From NCBI GenBank assembly GCA_013397865.1, contig VZTI01004040.1, forward strand, positions 193,622 to 257,621: a stretch of DNA of 64,000 nt, read 5' to 3'. The notes beneath the pieces were generated by a model. The model made no database searches and was not told where the DNA came from. It saw only the letters and a program-made list of their open reading frames with translations. The number at the start of each line of letters is the position of its first letter. Within the stretch, counting starts at the first letter, position 1. Of the stretch, positions 1-12,070 are shown piece after piece. Both the position numbers and the translations under genes were made by a program. The stretch is from Struthidea cinerea. Taxonomy: Eukaryota; Chordata; Aves; Passeriformes; Corcoracidae.

Positions 1-3000
1 TTTTTTCCTTGCACTTTGGATAAATTCAAAAAAATAGGAGTAAACAAATGATTTGCACCACATTCGAGATGACTTTTTACAGAGTGAGAGTAGTGGGATA
101 GTGGGTATCACCTTAGGAGAGCAGAGATGTCTAAGAGCAGGCTTCTCCATCTCCAGTTTTTCAGTCTCCAGCTCTCTTGGCCAAGTAGCTTATCTTCATC
201 CATCCACGTATCTATCATTCTATCTCAGCATTTACACTGGGCTCGTCCCCATGTCTGAGCGCCTACTTGTCTTCATATTTGTCCATAAATTACATGGGGC
301 CCCCAGGGCATTATAAATAATAATTCAGCTCCCAAACCTTCAGAACTGTTTTAAAGCATTGGCTTATAATTCACCACGTTGTGGGCTCCTCCCAGCTCAT
401 AAATGGAGTAGAAGGACGTGACAGCCTGGTCAGTGGAGTAATTGCCTAAAGATCAATTCCTTGGGTGGCCACAAGCTGGAAGATGGGGATGGACATTGTG
501 ACAAAGCCCAGGGGAAGGCTGGACTGCTCTGCTCATGGGAAATAACATCCTCGCCCACAGCTCATTTGGGATTTTTTAGTTCTCTCAATTTTATCTCAGC
601 CAGAGCAGCAGTCAGCCAGTCATCCCATGTCCCCCTTTAATGAATAGATCTCTTAATGACACTATTAATGATTGGAGTGTTGAACCACAGCATGGCTCTG
701 CTGACGGATGAAGTCCCCCTGGGACACAGAGGCAGATGGCTTAGAGGGTAGACCCCACATGTAGCCCAACAGATCCCAGACCATACCGAGACAGGAACCC
801 CAATCCCTTGCTGGACATGCCAAGTACAAGTGAGTTTGGCTCAGGGACAGCAAGTTGCTTTGTACATGTGAGTTATTGAGTAGAAGCTCCAGTTGAGCCA
901 TGACCATATTCCTCTATCCCAACACGATGCATCTCCATCCCAAGACATTCCTTTCTCCTTGAGGTAAGGGTTAGGAACATGTCCCAGTCATGGCCCTCAG
1001 TGGGGGCAGATGGGGTCCCCCATGGAGTACGGTCACTGGTTTATGGGCATCACTGTCTCCTGGATCATGTGTTTTGGATATGCTTGGGGTCAGGAAGCTG
1101 AAACTGGATTTTTTGCTGGAGAAAAGCAAGAGCAGGTGATTTATGAGATGAATTATTTGACAAGCCTGTCCTGGGTTTGTGATCAGCTCTGGAAGGTGTA
1201 GGACTAAAATATCACGTGAAGCTGCAAGAGCACGTGAAGCTGCCAGAGCCTGCAGCCACCCATCAGTGCTGGGTGAGGAGGTACCACTTTCTGTGTGACT
1301 TTCCTCCCTCCATTTTCCATCTTTCCATCAAACCAGGCTGACCTTCCCTTTGAGCCAGAGACCCAAGGATGAGTGAGCAGAGCCCCAAGCACCAGTTCTG
1401 GGGACAGAGTGGGAGCTCCCAGTGTGACAGTGGCCGTGGATTCCATGGTCCCCAAGCAGGTGGTGGGACACAGCATGCCCACAGGGCCAGGTTCATTCCC
1501 ACATCCCAGGCACCAGGCTGGCATGCATGGCTGTGCATCACCCTCTGTGGGAACACAGCCCCGCTGCAAGCCAAGCCTATCTGTGCTCCCTCTGCCTTGG
1601 CTCAAGGCATGGAACAGGCTTTTCCTGCTGTTCCTCTGCTCCAGAGACTGCAGAGAGAGTTTTCATAGTGTCCTGCCTCAAAAAAATCTGGTTTGGGCTG
1701 GGGAAGACATAGCATCCTCACTCCATAAGGGTATCCTCAGGGAGGGTTGAAAATTAAACTCCTTTTCACCCTGCAACGAGGCTGGACCCTTTACTCATCC
1801 TACTGCTTCAGGGCACTGGGATGGGAGCGGGGAAAGTATTCGTCACGCTTTCTGCTTGCAAAACACAACGGCATTTTGGCGGGCTGCAAGTCCAACCCCA
1901 CTTGCCCCATCCTTCACAGGATTCCCCAGTGAGGGGTTGGGGTCTTGCCCCATGCCCTCCTGCCCCCTCCTCTCACTCTGGTCCTGACCAGCCAGCCAGG
2001 TTTGCAACCTCTCACTTGAATGCAGAACCGGGTGCAATTTTGGGCCTCTCCCCTCTCGCAGGGCGTCTTAAAATGTGATCAAGCGCTAGATTACAACTGG
2101 GCAGCCATAGCTGGCTGAGAACTGCCAGATTTGGGGAGGCAACTGTTAAAGGCAGTGGGGTCCAATGAGTGAGCATAATATCCACATCAATGAAATAGGA
2201 ATTTGATCATGGGGACCAAATGGGATCGGGAAGTTTCTTATTGCCACCCCCAGCGATGTCCTGCACCACCCCCAGTGCAAAGCCATCCTTTGGGGCAGGG
2301 TTGCTTGTGAATATGAATCTGTTGCTTAATTAGGACACATTTTGCTGATTTGGCTTTTCAAGAAGGGTGAATGATGTCCTCATGAAACATCATTCCTGAA
2401 CCCCACCACCATTTTCCCTCCAGCTGCTCGATCCATGCAAGTAGAGCTGTTAGCATCAAAAACATCCAAGTGCTGTGGTTTTTACATCACTCTCAGCTAA
2501 GCTGTTTCCCTCATCCCTGTTAACTGGGATGGGGCAGCATCAGCCCCCACCCTGGAGGAGGCACAGGTCCCTCCTCTCCTGCAGGGTTTCGGTGGGATGG
2601 AAGGAGGTGGCATGGGGCCGGCTGTGCCGGAGGGAGCTGAGGAAAAGGCTGCCTGGGTGCCAGCAAGGCAGTTTGCAGCCCTGGCCAAGCTTCCCACTCT
2701 TCCCGCATGTTCTGCAACATCCCAAGCTGAATCACTTCACAGAATTCACTTTTACCCTGTTAAATGCCACTAAACTTTCAGATTAATCCTCCCATTACAG
2801 GACTTCCTTTGATGTCAAAGGAGGAATTTCTTTTTTGATGGCAAAGGGGGATTTTTCCCCCCGGTATAATTATTCCTATTTTTCTTCCCCCTTTTTTAGG
2901 CACAAGAGATTCCTGCCAGATGCATGACTTGTGGAGACAGCTCCCACACAAGGTATTTATATATTTATATGTATATGATGAGAATGTGGTACTGAAAGAC

Positions 3001-3440
3001 TTGAAGTTTCAGGCAGAAGATAAGGGGAATTTCCCATTTCCTACTTGTTGCAGTGGAAGTTGCCTGGGAAGAGTCTGCAGCAGGACTAGGACCAAAAGCT
3101 GTAAGATACAGCACTGGAAAGTAGCTCTTTAAGATAAGCACATCCAGGGAAAACATCTGCTATTTAACACTATCACAGAGCAAGTTTCAATACCTGGGAA
3201 TGATCCCTGAAATTGCTTAAATCACAGGGATGGGTAAAGCAGATCCACTCCACTCTTGCATGCATTTCCTACTGAGCATCTTGGGTGCTGTTGGGATTTT
3301 CTGGCCTGAACATCCCAGCACAAAGCCAGAATCACTAGATAATGCTCAAGAAGCAGGCAGCTGTGGGTAGTGCTAAGGAAGATTTCTGTAACAGCCAGTA
3401 GTGGTGGAACAGGCAGGTTTACTCACAGTTTAAATCAGTT
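1..3440. other. Intergenic DNA downstream of THNSL2
   Basis: I recognise no gene here. Short open frames occur on both strands, but none has conserved-looking sequence or a run of compatible splice sites. An isolated exon-like piece at 2899-2951 and a 16-bp inverted repeat at 2806-2821 are discussed in the findings. Confidence 0.5.
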
Positions 3441-3447
3441 TTTGTGA

Positions 3448-3488
3448 TTTATTAGGGAAAAAGGGATACAACTGCAGTGCTCTTTATT
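3448..3488 (-). terminator. THNSL2: Poly(A) signals of THNSL2
   Basis: Read on the minus strand, AATAAA occurs at 3488-3483 and again at 3453-3448, about 170-210 bases past the THNSL2 stop codon. Either could set the 3' end. Their use is inferred from position only. Confidence 0.5.
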
Positions 3489-3658
3489 GAAAATGTTATG
3501 AGATAGTCCATGTAATTCAACAAGGATGTACATTCTTGCTAATAAATAATTGCATGGAGACTCCCAGCATAACACAGAGCTTTCCTGGGAGTGGAGAATG
3601 AGCCCTGGAAGGCATTGTCCAGCTGTGCCCAGTGGCTCAGGTCTGTGTGACTACCTGC

Positions 3659-3902
3659 TCAGTGTTCCCCCCCGCCCTGGGGTGCAAACTGACCCGCCTG
3701 TGCTTCCCACTGCTGCGCCACGGCTTCAATCCGGCCCCGGAGCACCTGTGCCCAGTCCCGTCCCCGCTCCAGGGGAGTGGATCTGGTCTCCATTGCTGTC
3801 AGGGCAGCGATTTCAGGGGGGATCTGGGGAACCAGGTTGGCTCGGAGCATGGCATCCTGAAATTTGGCTGCAGAGGCTGGAGCCAAGCAACACCGGGGTA
3901 TG
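3659..3902 (-). CDS. THNSL2: THNSL2 coding exon 8 and stop
   Basis: Begins with SIPRCCLAPASAAKF, a conserved C-terminal block, and ends QGGGEH-stop at 3659. The acceptor is TTTCCAG. The last 20 residues are poorly conserved in the family, so the exact C terminus rests on the reading frame alone. Confidence 0.9.
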
Positions 3903-6900
3903 CTGGAAAGGAAAGAAAAGCAAGAAAACTTAGGGTGTAAGCAAGCCCTGAGCTGGAGAGGCTGCAGGAACAAGGGCTCTCCCTACCTGTGTGGCTGTGA
4001 GTAGTGGTAGTGAGCAGCCACAGCAGAGTGGGGGCACAGCAGGTACTGGTTCTCCTCCCAGCAGCGTCGCATGGCTCCCACAATGTCCTCGTCAGAGGCC
4101 GAGCACGATCCCAGGGTCTCAGAGAGCTGTGGGAAACAGGGAGGTTTGCACAGGGCATCACCACAAAACACGTTCCCAGCAGGGTCTGTGCCAGGCACGC
4201 AGCAAAGCAGGTGGAAACAGGGAGGCTGGAGGATGGGTTTCCCCAGAGACTGAAGGAAAATGGTTTGCTGCTGCAGCTGGGGGATGAGGCACTGCTGGAA
4301 AAAATCACAGGGATTGAGGGTGGGCAAGGGGTTTCCATTCACAGGTGCTGAGAGTGTGGGTGGACAGGAGCCAGGACTCAGCTCCTCAGCTTTGTGCTGC
4401 TATTTCCATGCTCTGAGGGAGCTTCTGAGGACTTGTAAAATCTACCTCACTGTAATAGCTCCTCTTGCTTTTAGAAATACAATTTTTTAGTATTTATCTT
4501 TCTGCAGCACAAGTAGGAGTGGGCACTGGGCAAAGGCTGATCTGTAAGGGACAGCACATGGGAAATTGGATTAGGAAAAGGTAGGACTTTGCATCTGGCC
4601 CTCTCACAATTCAAATCTTTGGTTTTCTCTTGTACCTCTCTCTCTGCTTTGTGTTTGTGCTCCCCTTTGCTGTAACAGTGAGGCTGAATTGCACCAAACT
4701 CAGCAGACCCACTCCCAAATACCCAGTTTGTGCCAGCATCCACTGCATGATGCTTTGGTGCATGGCCAAGGATGGGGTAATTTCATATGCTACCTAAATA
4801 ACTGCAGGCAATTTTAAAGTTAGTTTTGTGAAGAAAAAAAGAGCCTGCTTTAAAAAAAAAATTATAAAGAGGTTTTTAACATGTCCATGTACACACATTG
4901 ATATAAAACTTCTGTTTTGCTCTCACACTTAAATTTTTGGTTGGATACCCTCCACTATGATTTTTTTATTCTGAAAAGGAGTTGAAAACACCTGGTAACA
5001 GTAATTCTCCTTACACATATACATTGACAGTGTTGTGTGTGTGAGGAACTGACCTTTCTGTGCAAATCCTCTGGCAGCTTCAGCCTTTTTGAGATGTTGA
5101 ATTGCTCCATCAGCGTTTTTATCAGGCAGCTGTCAGAGCCCGAGAGCAGCCAGAGGATCCTCTCCACATTGTAAGGCTCCTGGAATAACAAGGCAGTAGG
5201 TGAGGAAATTCAAGCACCTGTCCCAGGGGGAGAGCATCCCTGTGGATTCTCTGATGTCTCATTAGGGCTGAGGTCCCACCGCTGTGTTTTTCTTGGTGGA
5301 AGCCGGGGTGGGCTTTTGTCTTCCCATGCTCACCTACATCCCAAGACAAGCCTTTGGGAACACAATGTCTTTTGAACTGCTGACCTGTCAGAGCAGTCTG
5401 ACAGTGACCAACAGATTAAAACAGAAAATGAAGGGATGACTGATGAATCAACAGTGTGACCACATCTGTACCATCACCGTGAGGAGCCCAGGCTAATAAC
5501 ACACTGTGTATTGGAGAACCAGAAATATCCAGCTGTTTACTCAGTGTTGCAGATGCTGCTGTGAGTCATGCAGCTCCTGTGTGACTTAATGAGACACCCA
5601 GCTTGCTGCAGGGCTGGCTGCTAATCTTCATGAACTTATAGGGCACATAGAGGGCCTGACTGGCCTGTATGGCTGTGTAGCAATCAGCATTGCAACACTG
5701 CAGCAGAACTCTGCAAGACCATACAGGAGGGTCCCAAACCAATTTTTCTTTGCCCCGTCTCATTCCTGCATGTTTACAAGCACCAAGCAGCATTCATCCA
5801 GGTGCTTTGGCTGAGATACCTTGTCGGGACAGACAGGACAAGGGGCGCCAACTTACAGAGTCCTCATTTCACCTCCTGCATGCTGGGTTTGGATAAACTC
5901 TTCATAACTTTTAGCAGCTGACAGCACCTGTGACCTTTTGTCACTCCATCCTGTCCTACCTTGTCGAGCCATCAGGACTTACTCAGTCTTTTGTGTCCTT
6001 ATCTGGGTGTCTTATGGCCCCAGTTCAGTTCTTCATCTTCCCACCATCGTCTCCCAGAGCCTCCAGCCTCTAATCTTCAGTCTAGTCTGGGTGTAGCCTG
6101 TCCTTTGCTCTGGGCTGTCCCCTGGTTTAGGCTGTCCTGAGAAGATACAGGTCAGTGTGTGTGGACTTCCATGACCTGCTCCTGGAGGGGCCTCCAACAC
6201 TCTGCTCCTGATACCCCTTCTCCTGTCCTTCTTTCTGCTACTCCCACATCCTTCCCACGTTTCCCCTTCATCCTTCATTCCCATCAGCCTTATGGTTTCC
6301 ATTACAGATCACTGTGTTGACACCAGAAAGTTGCACTGGGCCAGGACACTGGTGCAAGTACTGGCCTTCCACCTAAGTAAGGCTTTTGCTTCTGTCCCAT
6401 GCCACCAGAGCTCTCCAGGAGAACGCTGGGGCCCAGTTTGGAGGATGGGTCATGGTGGGGACAAAGTTTGGGCATGTGGGCATGGGCTGTGTCGTGCTTC
6501 CTGATCTTAGGGACAGAGAACAGCCCCCGCTTTGCTTTAGGTGCTGCAAAGACACAGCATCAGCTGTGATTGCCCTGGGATCGCCCCTCACAAAGCTCAT
6601 CCACACCAGACTTTCTGCTTCACCTTCAACTCCTCAGGCAGCATCTAACAGGAAAGTTTTCTCTGCTTTACCTTAGTCTGCAGAAGCAGCAACCTAAAGA
6701 GGCTGTGCACTCTCCATCCTTGAAGGTTTCCAACACCCAAATGGACAAAGCCCTGAGCAATCCTGTCTGACCTCAAGGCTTACCCTACTTTAAACAGGTC
6801 CCAACCAGAGACCTCCTGAATTCCCCTCCAGAACAAACAGTCTATTTAGTTATGGAAATATTGTCATGGATGCTTCAGATGTGAGCTGAACAAAGATGTC

Positions 6901-9900
6901 CCATGCAGCCATGGAGAGGGATGTGCAGAGGGATACACTCATCCAGCTCCTCAGGAACCTCAGGGAATCTCCTCACCTGACTGCCTGCCCCCATGATCCC
7001 GAAGTCTGGCACTTGCTGACCAGTGCTGCTGAACGGAAATGGGCTGAGAGAGGAGCCCAGTTATCCCTGGAGCTCTGAGGAACCCCACAAGTTCCTGGCT
7101 TGGGGGGAAGGCCAGCTGCAGAGCACAGCATGGTGATAGGGACTTATGACTGCAAAGCATGGCGGTCCCTCCAGGCTCCCAGGTCCTCCCGGGGTGTTCG
7201 AACAGCTTTTGGAAAATCCAGGTAGCTTAAGGCCACAGAGATACAACACCAAGGGTTTCCCACTTTGATCCCTTGTTTGGAAGCAGATCCAATCCCTGGG
7301 GATCACAGGGTGGGAGTGAAACAAGAGGTATTTGCTTCCAGCAAATACTGGTATTTGTTTGCTTTCTGAACCTCCATGACTTTTCTTTCCGAGGCCTTTC
7401 CCTGCCTGCTGAGACTTGTTTTGCTCTGAGCAAGCTGCAGACAGCCATGAACAAGGCATTTCTTCTGGACTTCCCTACCTTCTTCCTGGTCTCCTCTCTT
7501 GCTCTTGGTGGAGCCTTTCAGAAGCATCAACAAAACCCTTGAGACATGATGGCATTTTTAGTTCTCTAGTTGTCACAGGTTGTGCAAATGTCCCTCTCTT
7601 GCTAAGCTTGCACAGAACGAATCCCTGGAAACCCAGCACTCAACAATGAAGATCAGAAAGTCAAGCCCTGAAAAGTGAAGGAGAAGGTGTTTGATCTATC
7701 TCAGCTCAGCAGTCTGTAGCATAAATGGTCAATATGAGTCACACCTCCTAATGCATCATCGAGTGGCAGAATTTTACAGGTAGAACAGAATACAAGATTA
7801 AAAAAATACAATATTTGCTATTTCTGCATTTTGGCCAGTTTGCTACACACCTGGATATCCATGGCTGATGCTAATGTAGCCTTCACGCTCTCTGCCAGTG
7901 AGAAATCTCCATGTTGAACAGTCCTATGAATGATGTCATTGCTGTTCACCACAGTAACAAGTCGAATTGGGAGACCCATCTTCTGGGCAATACAGCCAGC
8001 TAGAGAAAAAGAGTGAAAAAACTCATGTGTGCTTGATGAAGAAACATTCAGAGGAGATTTAACAAGGAAGACATTGTACAAATTGATTGAGCATCTAGTT
8101 CAGAAGCAGACACAAATTATATTCCTTGGTGAACTCCGAGATACCTGACTTCAGTGGTTTGGTAGAGCACAGGGATGGAATGCTCCACCTGCCATTGAAC
8201 ACAGACCCTTGCTCATCTCTACTTTCGTGGATGGATTGGCAGGGGACCGACAGCTCAGAAGCTGACAGGCAAGCAGGAGAGATGAAGATTTTGGGCTTTT
8301 GCCTCTCTGATGGGCAGCCTGGAAGAGCAGTGAATATATCAAATCCTTTATTGATTTAATAAGACAGTTCTACACCTATTTTGGGACTGAGGCAATGAAG
8401 ACTCTCATTTAGAAGGCCAGATTATGCAATTAAGAGTGGTTCTCCTGACCGTGCACTACCACACAAACCAGAGTAGGACCAGGCAGGACTCCACACCTCT
8501 GTTAATGTCTCACTTAAGAAATCAGAGCCACAGCATTTTCCCTCTTTTCTGCATCAAACACATTCTGTCCTCTCCTAATGTGCCCATCCTCAAGCTAGTT
8601 ACAGTCATCATCAAAGGGTGGTTTGGGTTTTTCTGCACCTTGCAAATCATCAGTGACACCTAAATTGAGTAATAACCAGACATGAGTAATAAAATAGAAG
8701 TGGTTCTGAAGAAATCCTACCAGAGAGTGGGTGTTTTAATAAATAGCAATAGCCAGTATCTGCAAAGTGCTTTTGGTCCACAGATCACAGCATTCTCTCT
8801 CTCTTATCTAACCCATCTTTTTTTCCCTTTACCCGTGATATTTCCTCCTCCTCCTGTTGGCACAACAATTTCCACCACTGGCAGCGGGGTGGTATCCAGG
8901 GATGAGGCGCACTGAAAGTAAGCATAGAAGTAGTGAGGAATCTGCACCATAATCCTGGACCAATTGATGGAATTCAAGCTCATCAGGTTGTATTTTCCAG
9001 CAAAATCGACATCGGCAAACAGTTCCTTGATCGGCTCATCGATTTCATCGCTGTTCCCATGAGCTGCCAAAAGGAGAAAGGAAAGATTAGATCTGCCAGC
9101 AGCAGTGCATCAGGCACAAGGTATTTCTGCTCAGAAAGAGGCTTGGTCTCAAGCCCTGGGGTTTGCTGTGGCCAGGAGTGTCCTGAGCTGCCCTTCTGCC
9201 TTGGGGGCTGTACAAACCAGGGGCACCCCGTGGATGTCGGGTGGTTTCTGCAGACGTGGCACTCTGGGCTCTTGCTTCCACCAAATACATACTTGCCAGG
9301 AAGGCAAACACTGCATCCCCTTGTGAGACGCCAAGGTGAGACCTGGCTGAGCAGAGGAGTCCATGGGAACTCAGGCAGCTCAAGCACCCAGTGGTGATGC
9401 CAATCCATGGGGATGGCATGCCCGCAGCTCAATTTTATCTTATCTCTCTCCACAGCATGGTGGTAGGGGGTGGATCAACCATGAAGGTGAGAGAACAAAG
9501 GGAAGGGGGGACTAAACCCTTTTAGTGACAAAAAATTGTGCTGAATTTAGCGCAGCCAAACACCAACCACCTGCATAGAGGCAGCTCTGATCAGTGGCCA
9601 GGAGAAAAGGAAGCCTTAAAATTCTTGGTTGTCAAACGGGGGATGTTATCTCCTGTTAGCCAGATGTCTGGGCATGCTGATGGCAATGACCTGGCTGGCT
9701 GCAGCTGCTAAAGCTGCAAATCCCACCAAGCAGCCCCCTCAGTCTTTTAGGGTCAAGGTTTTGACACAGCGAGGCCATAAAGCAAACAGTCCAAACAGGA
9801 GTGCCAACCAGCAAAGATGTGGACGTTGTCTTCAATGACGGTGGTCATCTGAAGTTCCTGTATCTGGGTGCAGAACCCCTTGGGCAGCAGAACAAAGATG

Positions 9901-11299
9901 TCCATGTTCTTCTGCCCTCTCACGCTCTCGATGGCTGAGCTCCCTGTGTCCCCTGAAGTCCCTGTTTCAAAGTGAGGAAGCACCAAGAAAAGCAAAAAAC
10001 CGCTGTGTCACTCAAACCTGCATTGCTGCACTTTAAGAAAAAGATGCAGAGATGCTCCATGAGATGTTTTCCGCCAGAGCAGCCACCTTGGCATTGCCTG
10101 GAGATTATGAGGCAATACCACCCCGGGGCATCTTTGGGGAGGGCTGTGGGATGATGGCTCTCAAGGTAAAGCCCTGCCGAGGAACCTTAGCCCCAAGGAG
10201 TCATACTCACCCACCAGAATATTGACATGCTTCTGCTTTTTCTCCAAGAAGTACTGTAAAAACTGCCCTGTGCAGGACAAGGACAGGTCCTTAAATGCGT
10301 AAGTAACACCATGCCAGAGCTCCAAAACATTCAGCCCATCTTTCAGCCTGGACAGATGCACAACATCCTTGTGTCTGAATCTGCTGAAGGCCCTGTCGAT
10401 CAACTCTAAAGGGAAAATGGTTAAATGGCCTGTCAGATTGGGTAGAGGAGTGTTTTTCTCACCTATGGCTCCATGCAACTATCTGTGCTCTTCGTGCTCC
10501 TGGGTACCTTTCTGCACAACCAAAGACTCTCAGTTGCTGGGGCAGTGACAGACATCCAACAAGTCATTTGTAGTTATTAGGAGTGAGCCAGCCCAGCTTC
10601 ATGGTGTTTGATAACTCTGTGCTAAGTAATCCCAGGGGACATGCCACACAATCAGAATACTGTATTAAAACATAAAATACAGGAAAGCCGAGTTTTATCT
10701 CAATGTGCCGTTGAGATAGAGGTTGCAGCTGCCCTCTGGTGGAAGTGATAGCTCGTGAGTGTTAAAAACATTAAAAAACAGTTCTCAAGGCAAGCGTGAA
10801 GCAGCAGAAAGCCCTGGAGGGAGCCCCAGCAGCGAGCAGGGCCACAACATCAACTTGTTGCAGTCACCAGAACCCCTGTTTATACACAGGGGACACCTTT
10901 TCCACTAGTGCCAGCAAGGTGACAGAGGAGAACAGGGTACAGAAGGGAGAAGGCAATGGTGCAGCAGGCTCCATCCTCTGGGGGCTGTGAAGAGGATGGG
11001 CAGAAGGCAGGCAGATGCATCCAAACCCCCCAAATCCTCGTGCAAATCCCTGCAAGCAGCTCCCCACTTAGCTCACCATTGAGCACATTCCACGGGACCA
11101 TCTCGGCCGGGATGAAGAGGGAGCACAGCTCCTTGACCAGCCCAGGGTAGGAGAGGCTGCTCCACCTTTGCAGGGTGTCCCTGTCCAGCGAGGGGATGCA
11201 CTTGGGCATGAAGAGGCCCCCATCGGACGCGTAGCCGGACAAAAGGGCTCCCTCGAAGTTCACGGCCCTCGTGCCTCCCCGTGTGCTGACGTACTCCAT
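3659..11299 (-). CDS. THNSL2: THNSL2, threonine synthase-like 2 (PLP-dependent phospho-lyase), eight coding exons
   Basis: Whole coding span; exons are 11299-11077, 10405-10211, 9961-9809, 9063-8833, 7999-7851, 5179-5054, 4126-3987 and 3902-3659. The sum is 1461 nt, or 486 residues plus stop, close to the 484 of human THNSL2, with every junction in phase and GT-AG. The protein belongs to the threonine synthase branch of fold-type II PLP enzymes. The PLP lysine lies in the HGVTYAFKDLSLS motif (about Lys113, exon 2). The phosphate-binding SGDTG loop opens exon 3, and the PTGGGGNITAG loop joins exons 4 and 5. Known mammalian THNSL2 does not make threonine but acts as a lyase on phosphorylated threonine and homoserine-type substrates; that role here is inferred. 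The start codon is the ATG at 11297-11299, right after a splice acceptor, so the 5' UTR is probably in a separate upstream exon. No break or missing key residue was seen. Confidence 0.93.
3987..4126 (-). CDS. THNSL2: THNSL2 coding exon 7
   Basis: Encodes LSETLGSCSASDEDI and RRCWEENQYLLCPHSAVAA. The acceptor is CCCACAG and the donor GTAGGG at 3986. The next intron is only 84 bases. Confidence 0.9.
5054..5179 (-). CDS. THNSL2: THNSL2 coding exon 6
   Basis: Exactly 42 codons, EPYNVERILWLLSGSD through LHRK. The acceptor is ATTCCAG and the donor GTCAGT at 5053. The phase is 0 at both ends. Confidence 0.9.
7851..7999 (-). CDS. THNSL2: THNSL2 coding exon 5
   Basis: Encodes AGCIAQKMGLPIRLVTVVN, NDIIHRTVQHGDFSL and SAMDIQ. 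The acceptor is TCTCTAG and the donor is GTGTGT at 7850. The following intron (5180-7850) is the gene's longest at 2.7 kb, and I see no clear feature in it. Confidence 0.92.
8833..9063 (-). CDS. THNSL2: THNSL2 coding exon 4
   Basis: Encodes HGNSDEIDEPIKELFAD, NLMSLNSINWSR and VVPTGGGGNIT. The acceptor is TTGGCAG and the donor is GTAAAG at 8832. The glycine-rich loop at its end normally contacts the PLP phosphate. Confidence 0.92.
9809..9961 (-). CDS. THNSL2: THNSL2 coding exon 3
   Basis: Encodes GTSGDTGSSAIESV and KNMDIFVLLPKGFCTQIQE, the conserved phosphate-cradle segment. The acceptor is AAACAG and the donor is GTTGGC, a weaker than average match. It joins exon 4 in phase to give HIFAAHGNSDE. 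Confidence 0.9.
10211..10405 (-). CDS. THNSL2: THNSL2 coding exon 2 (PLP lysine)
   Basis: The acceptor CTTTAG precedes 10405 and the donor GTGAGT starts at 10210. It encodes ELIDRAFSRFRH through LVG, including the conserved HGVTYAFKDLSLS motif with the Schiff-base lysine. Confidence 0.93.
10729..10742 (-). promoter_or_regulatory. CTCF-type binding motif in THNSL2 intron 1
   Basis: Read on the minus strand this is CCACCAGAGGGCAG, matching the vertebrate CTCF core CCASYAGRKGGCRS at all 14 positions. It lies in THNSL2 intron 1, about 1.1-1.3 kb from the CpG-rich promoter. Binding is inferred from the motif only. Confidence 0.7.
11077..11299 (-). CDS. THNSL2: THNSL2 coding exon 1
   Basis: Starts MEYVSTRGG and encodes the N-terminal domain (GYASDGGLFMP, LSYPGLVKELCSLF). 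The donor G|GTGAGC lies at 11076. CAG acceptor options sit two or five bases before the ATG, so an upstream non-coding exon is expected. The exon ends one base into a codon. Confidence 0.9.
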
Positions 11300-11769
11300 G
11301 GCTGCTGGGGAGGCACCACAGTCACTGCCAGGAAGCCAGAGCCCCCCCACACCAGGAACAGGCCCTCATCTCCAAAGCTTCCCCCGTGGACAGACAGAAC
11401 TCTGGCCCAGTGAACAAACCACCTCGTCCCACAGGAAGCTGGAGCAGCCGGGCTCAGTGGAGGGCGCACGGCATTTTGCAGGAGGTGGAAAGGCTGCCTG
11501 GGATTTGTGCCAAGTTTCGAGCCTCCTTGTCCCGCTTTCCCTCCACTCAGCCCGGGGAGACATTTCCCCCCTGAGGACAAGCCCTGGCGGCACAGAAGTC
11601 ACTGCACAAGTACGTCATGCCCCTTTGTGGGCTGTTTGCAAAAGCTGAAGCTTTAAATTCAATAAAAGGGGAAAAAAAGTAAATAAAATGAAAACACTGC
11701 ATTTTTAGAGGAAGCTGATTTTGTTCAAAGGGGTTAAACGAAGGACAGGACTTGACGCAGCATAGGAAG

Positions 11770-12070
11770 GGCTGAGCTAAATCTTCCGGATTCACGCAAA
11801 TCCCGCCGAGCAGCCGCTGGCGCTGCTGACAGAGGCCTGTTCTCCCCCTGACCCCGTGAGCCCCCTCAGCTGTGCCCACCTCCGGCCCTTGGGCCAACGC
11901 CGCAGCCCCTCTGCACGGCTCAACGCGGCGGGGAAGCGGCCAAACAACCCGCGGCCGCCGCTTCCCGCCCGGCCACCTTCTGCGCTGGTGCTCACGGAAA
12001 ACTTGTCCCCGGTGCCAGCCGCCGATGTTCCCGGCGCCGCGGCGCAGCCGGCAGAGACGGCCTGCACCAA
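11770..12070 (-). promoter_or_regulatory. THNSL2: CpG-rich promoter region of THNSL2
   Basis: A locally GC-rich stretch with many CpG dinucleotides (dense from about 11,880 to 12,070) in an otherwise CpG-poor window. It sits 0.5-0.8 kb upstream of the THNSL2 start codon. Since that ATG follows a splice acceptor, the transcription start and a non-coding first exon most likely lie here. No TATA box was found. The exact start cannot be set by eye. Confidence 0.55.
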
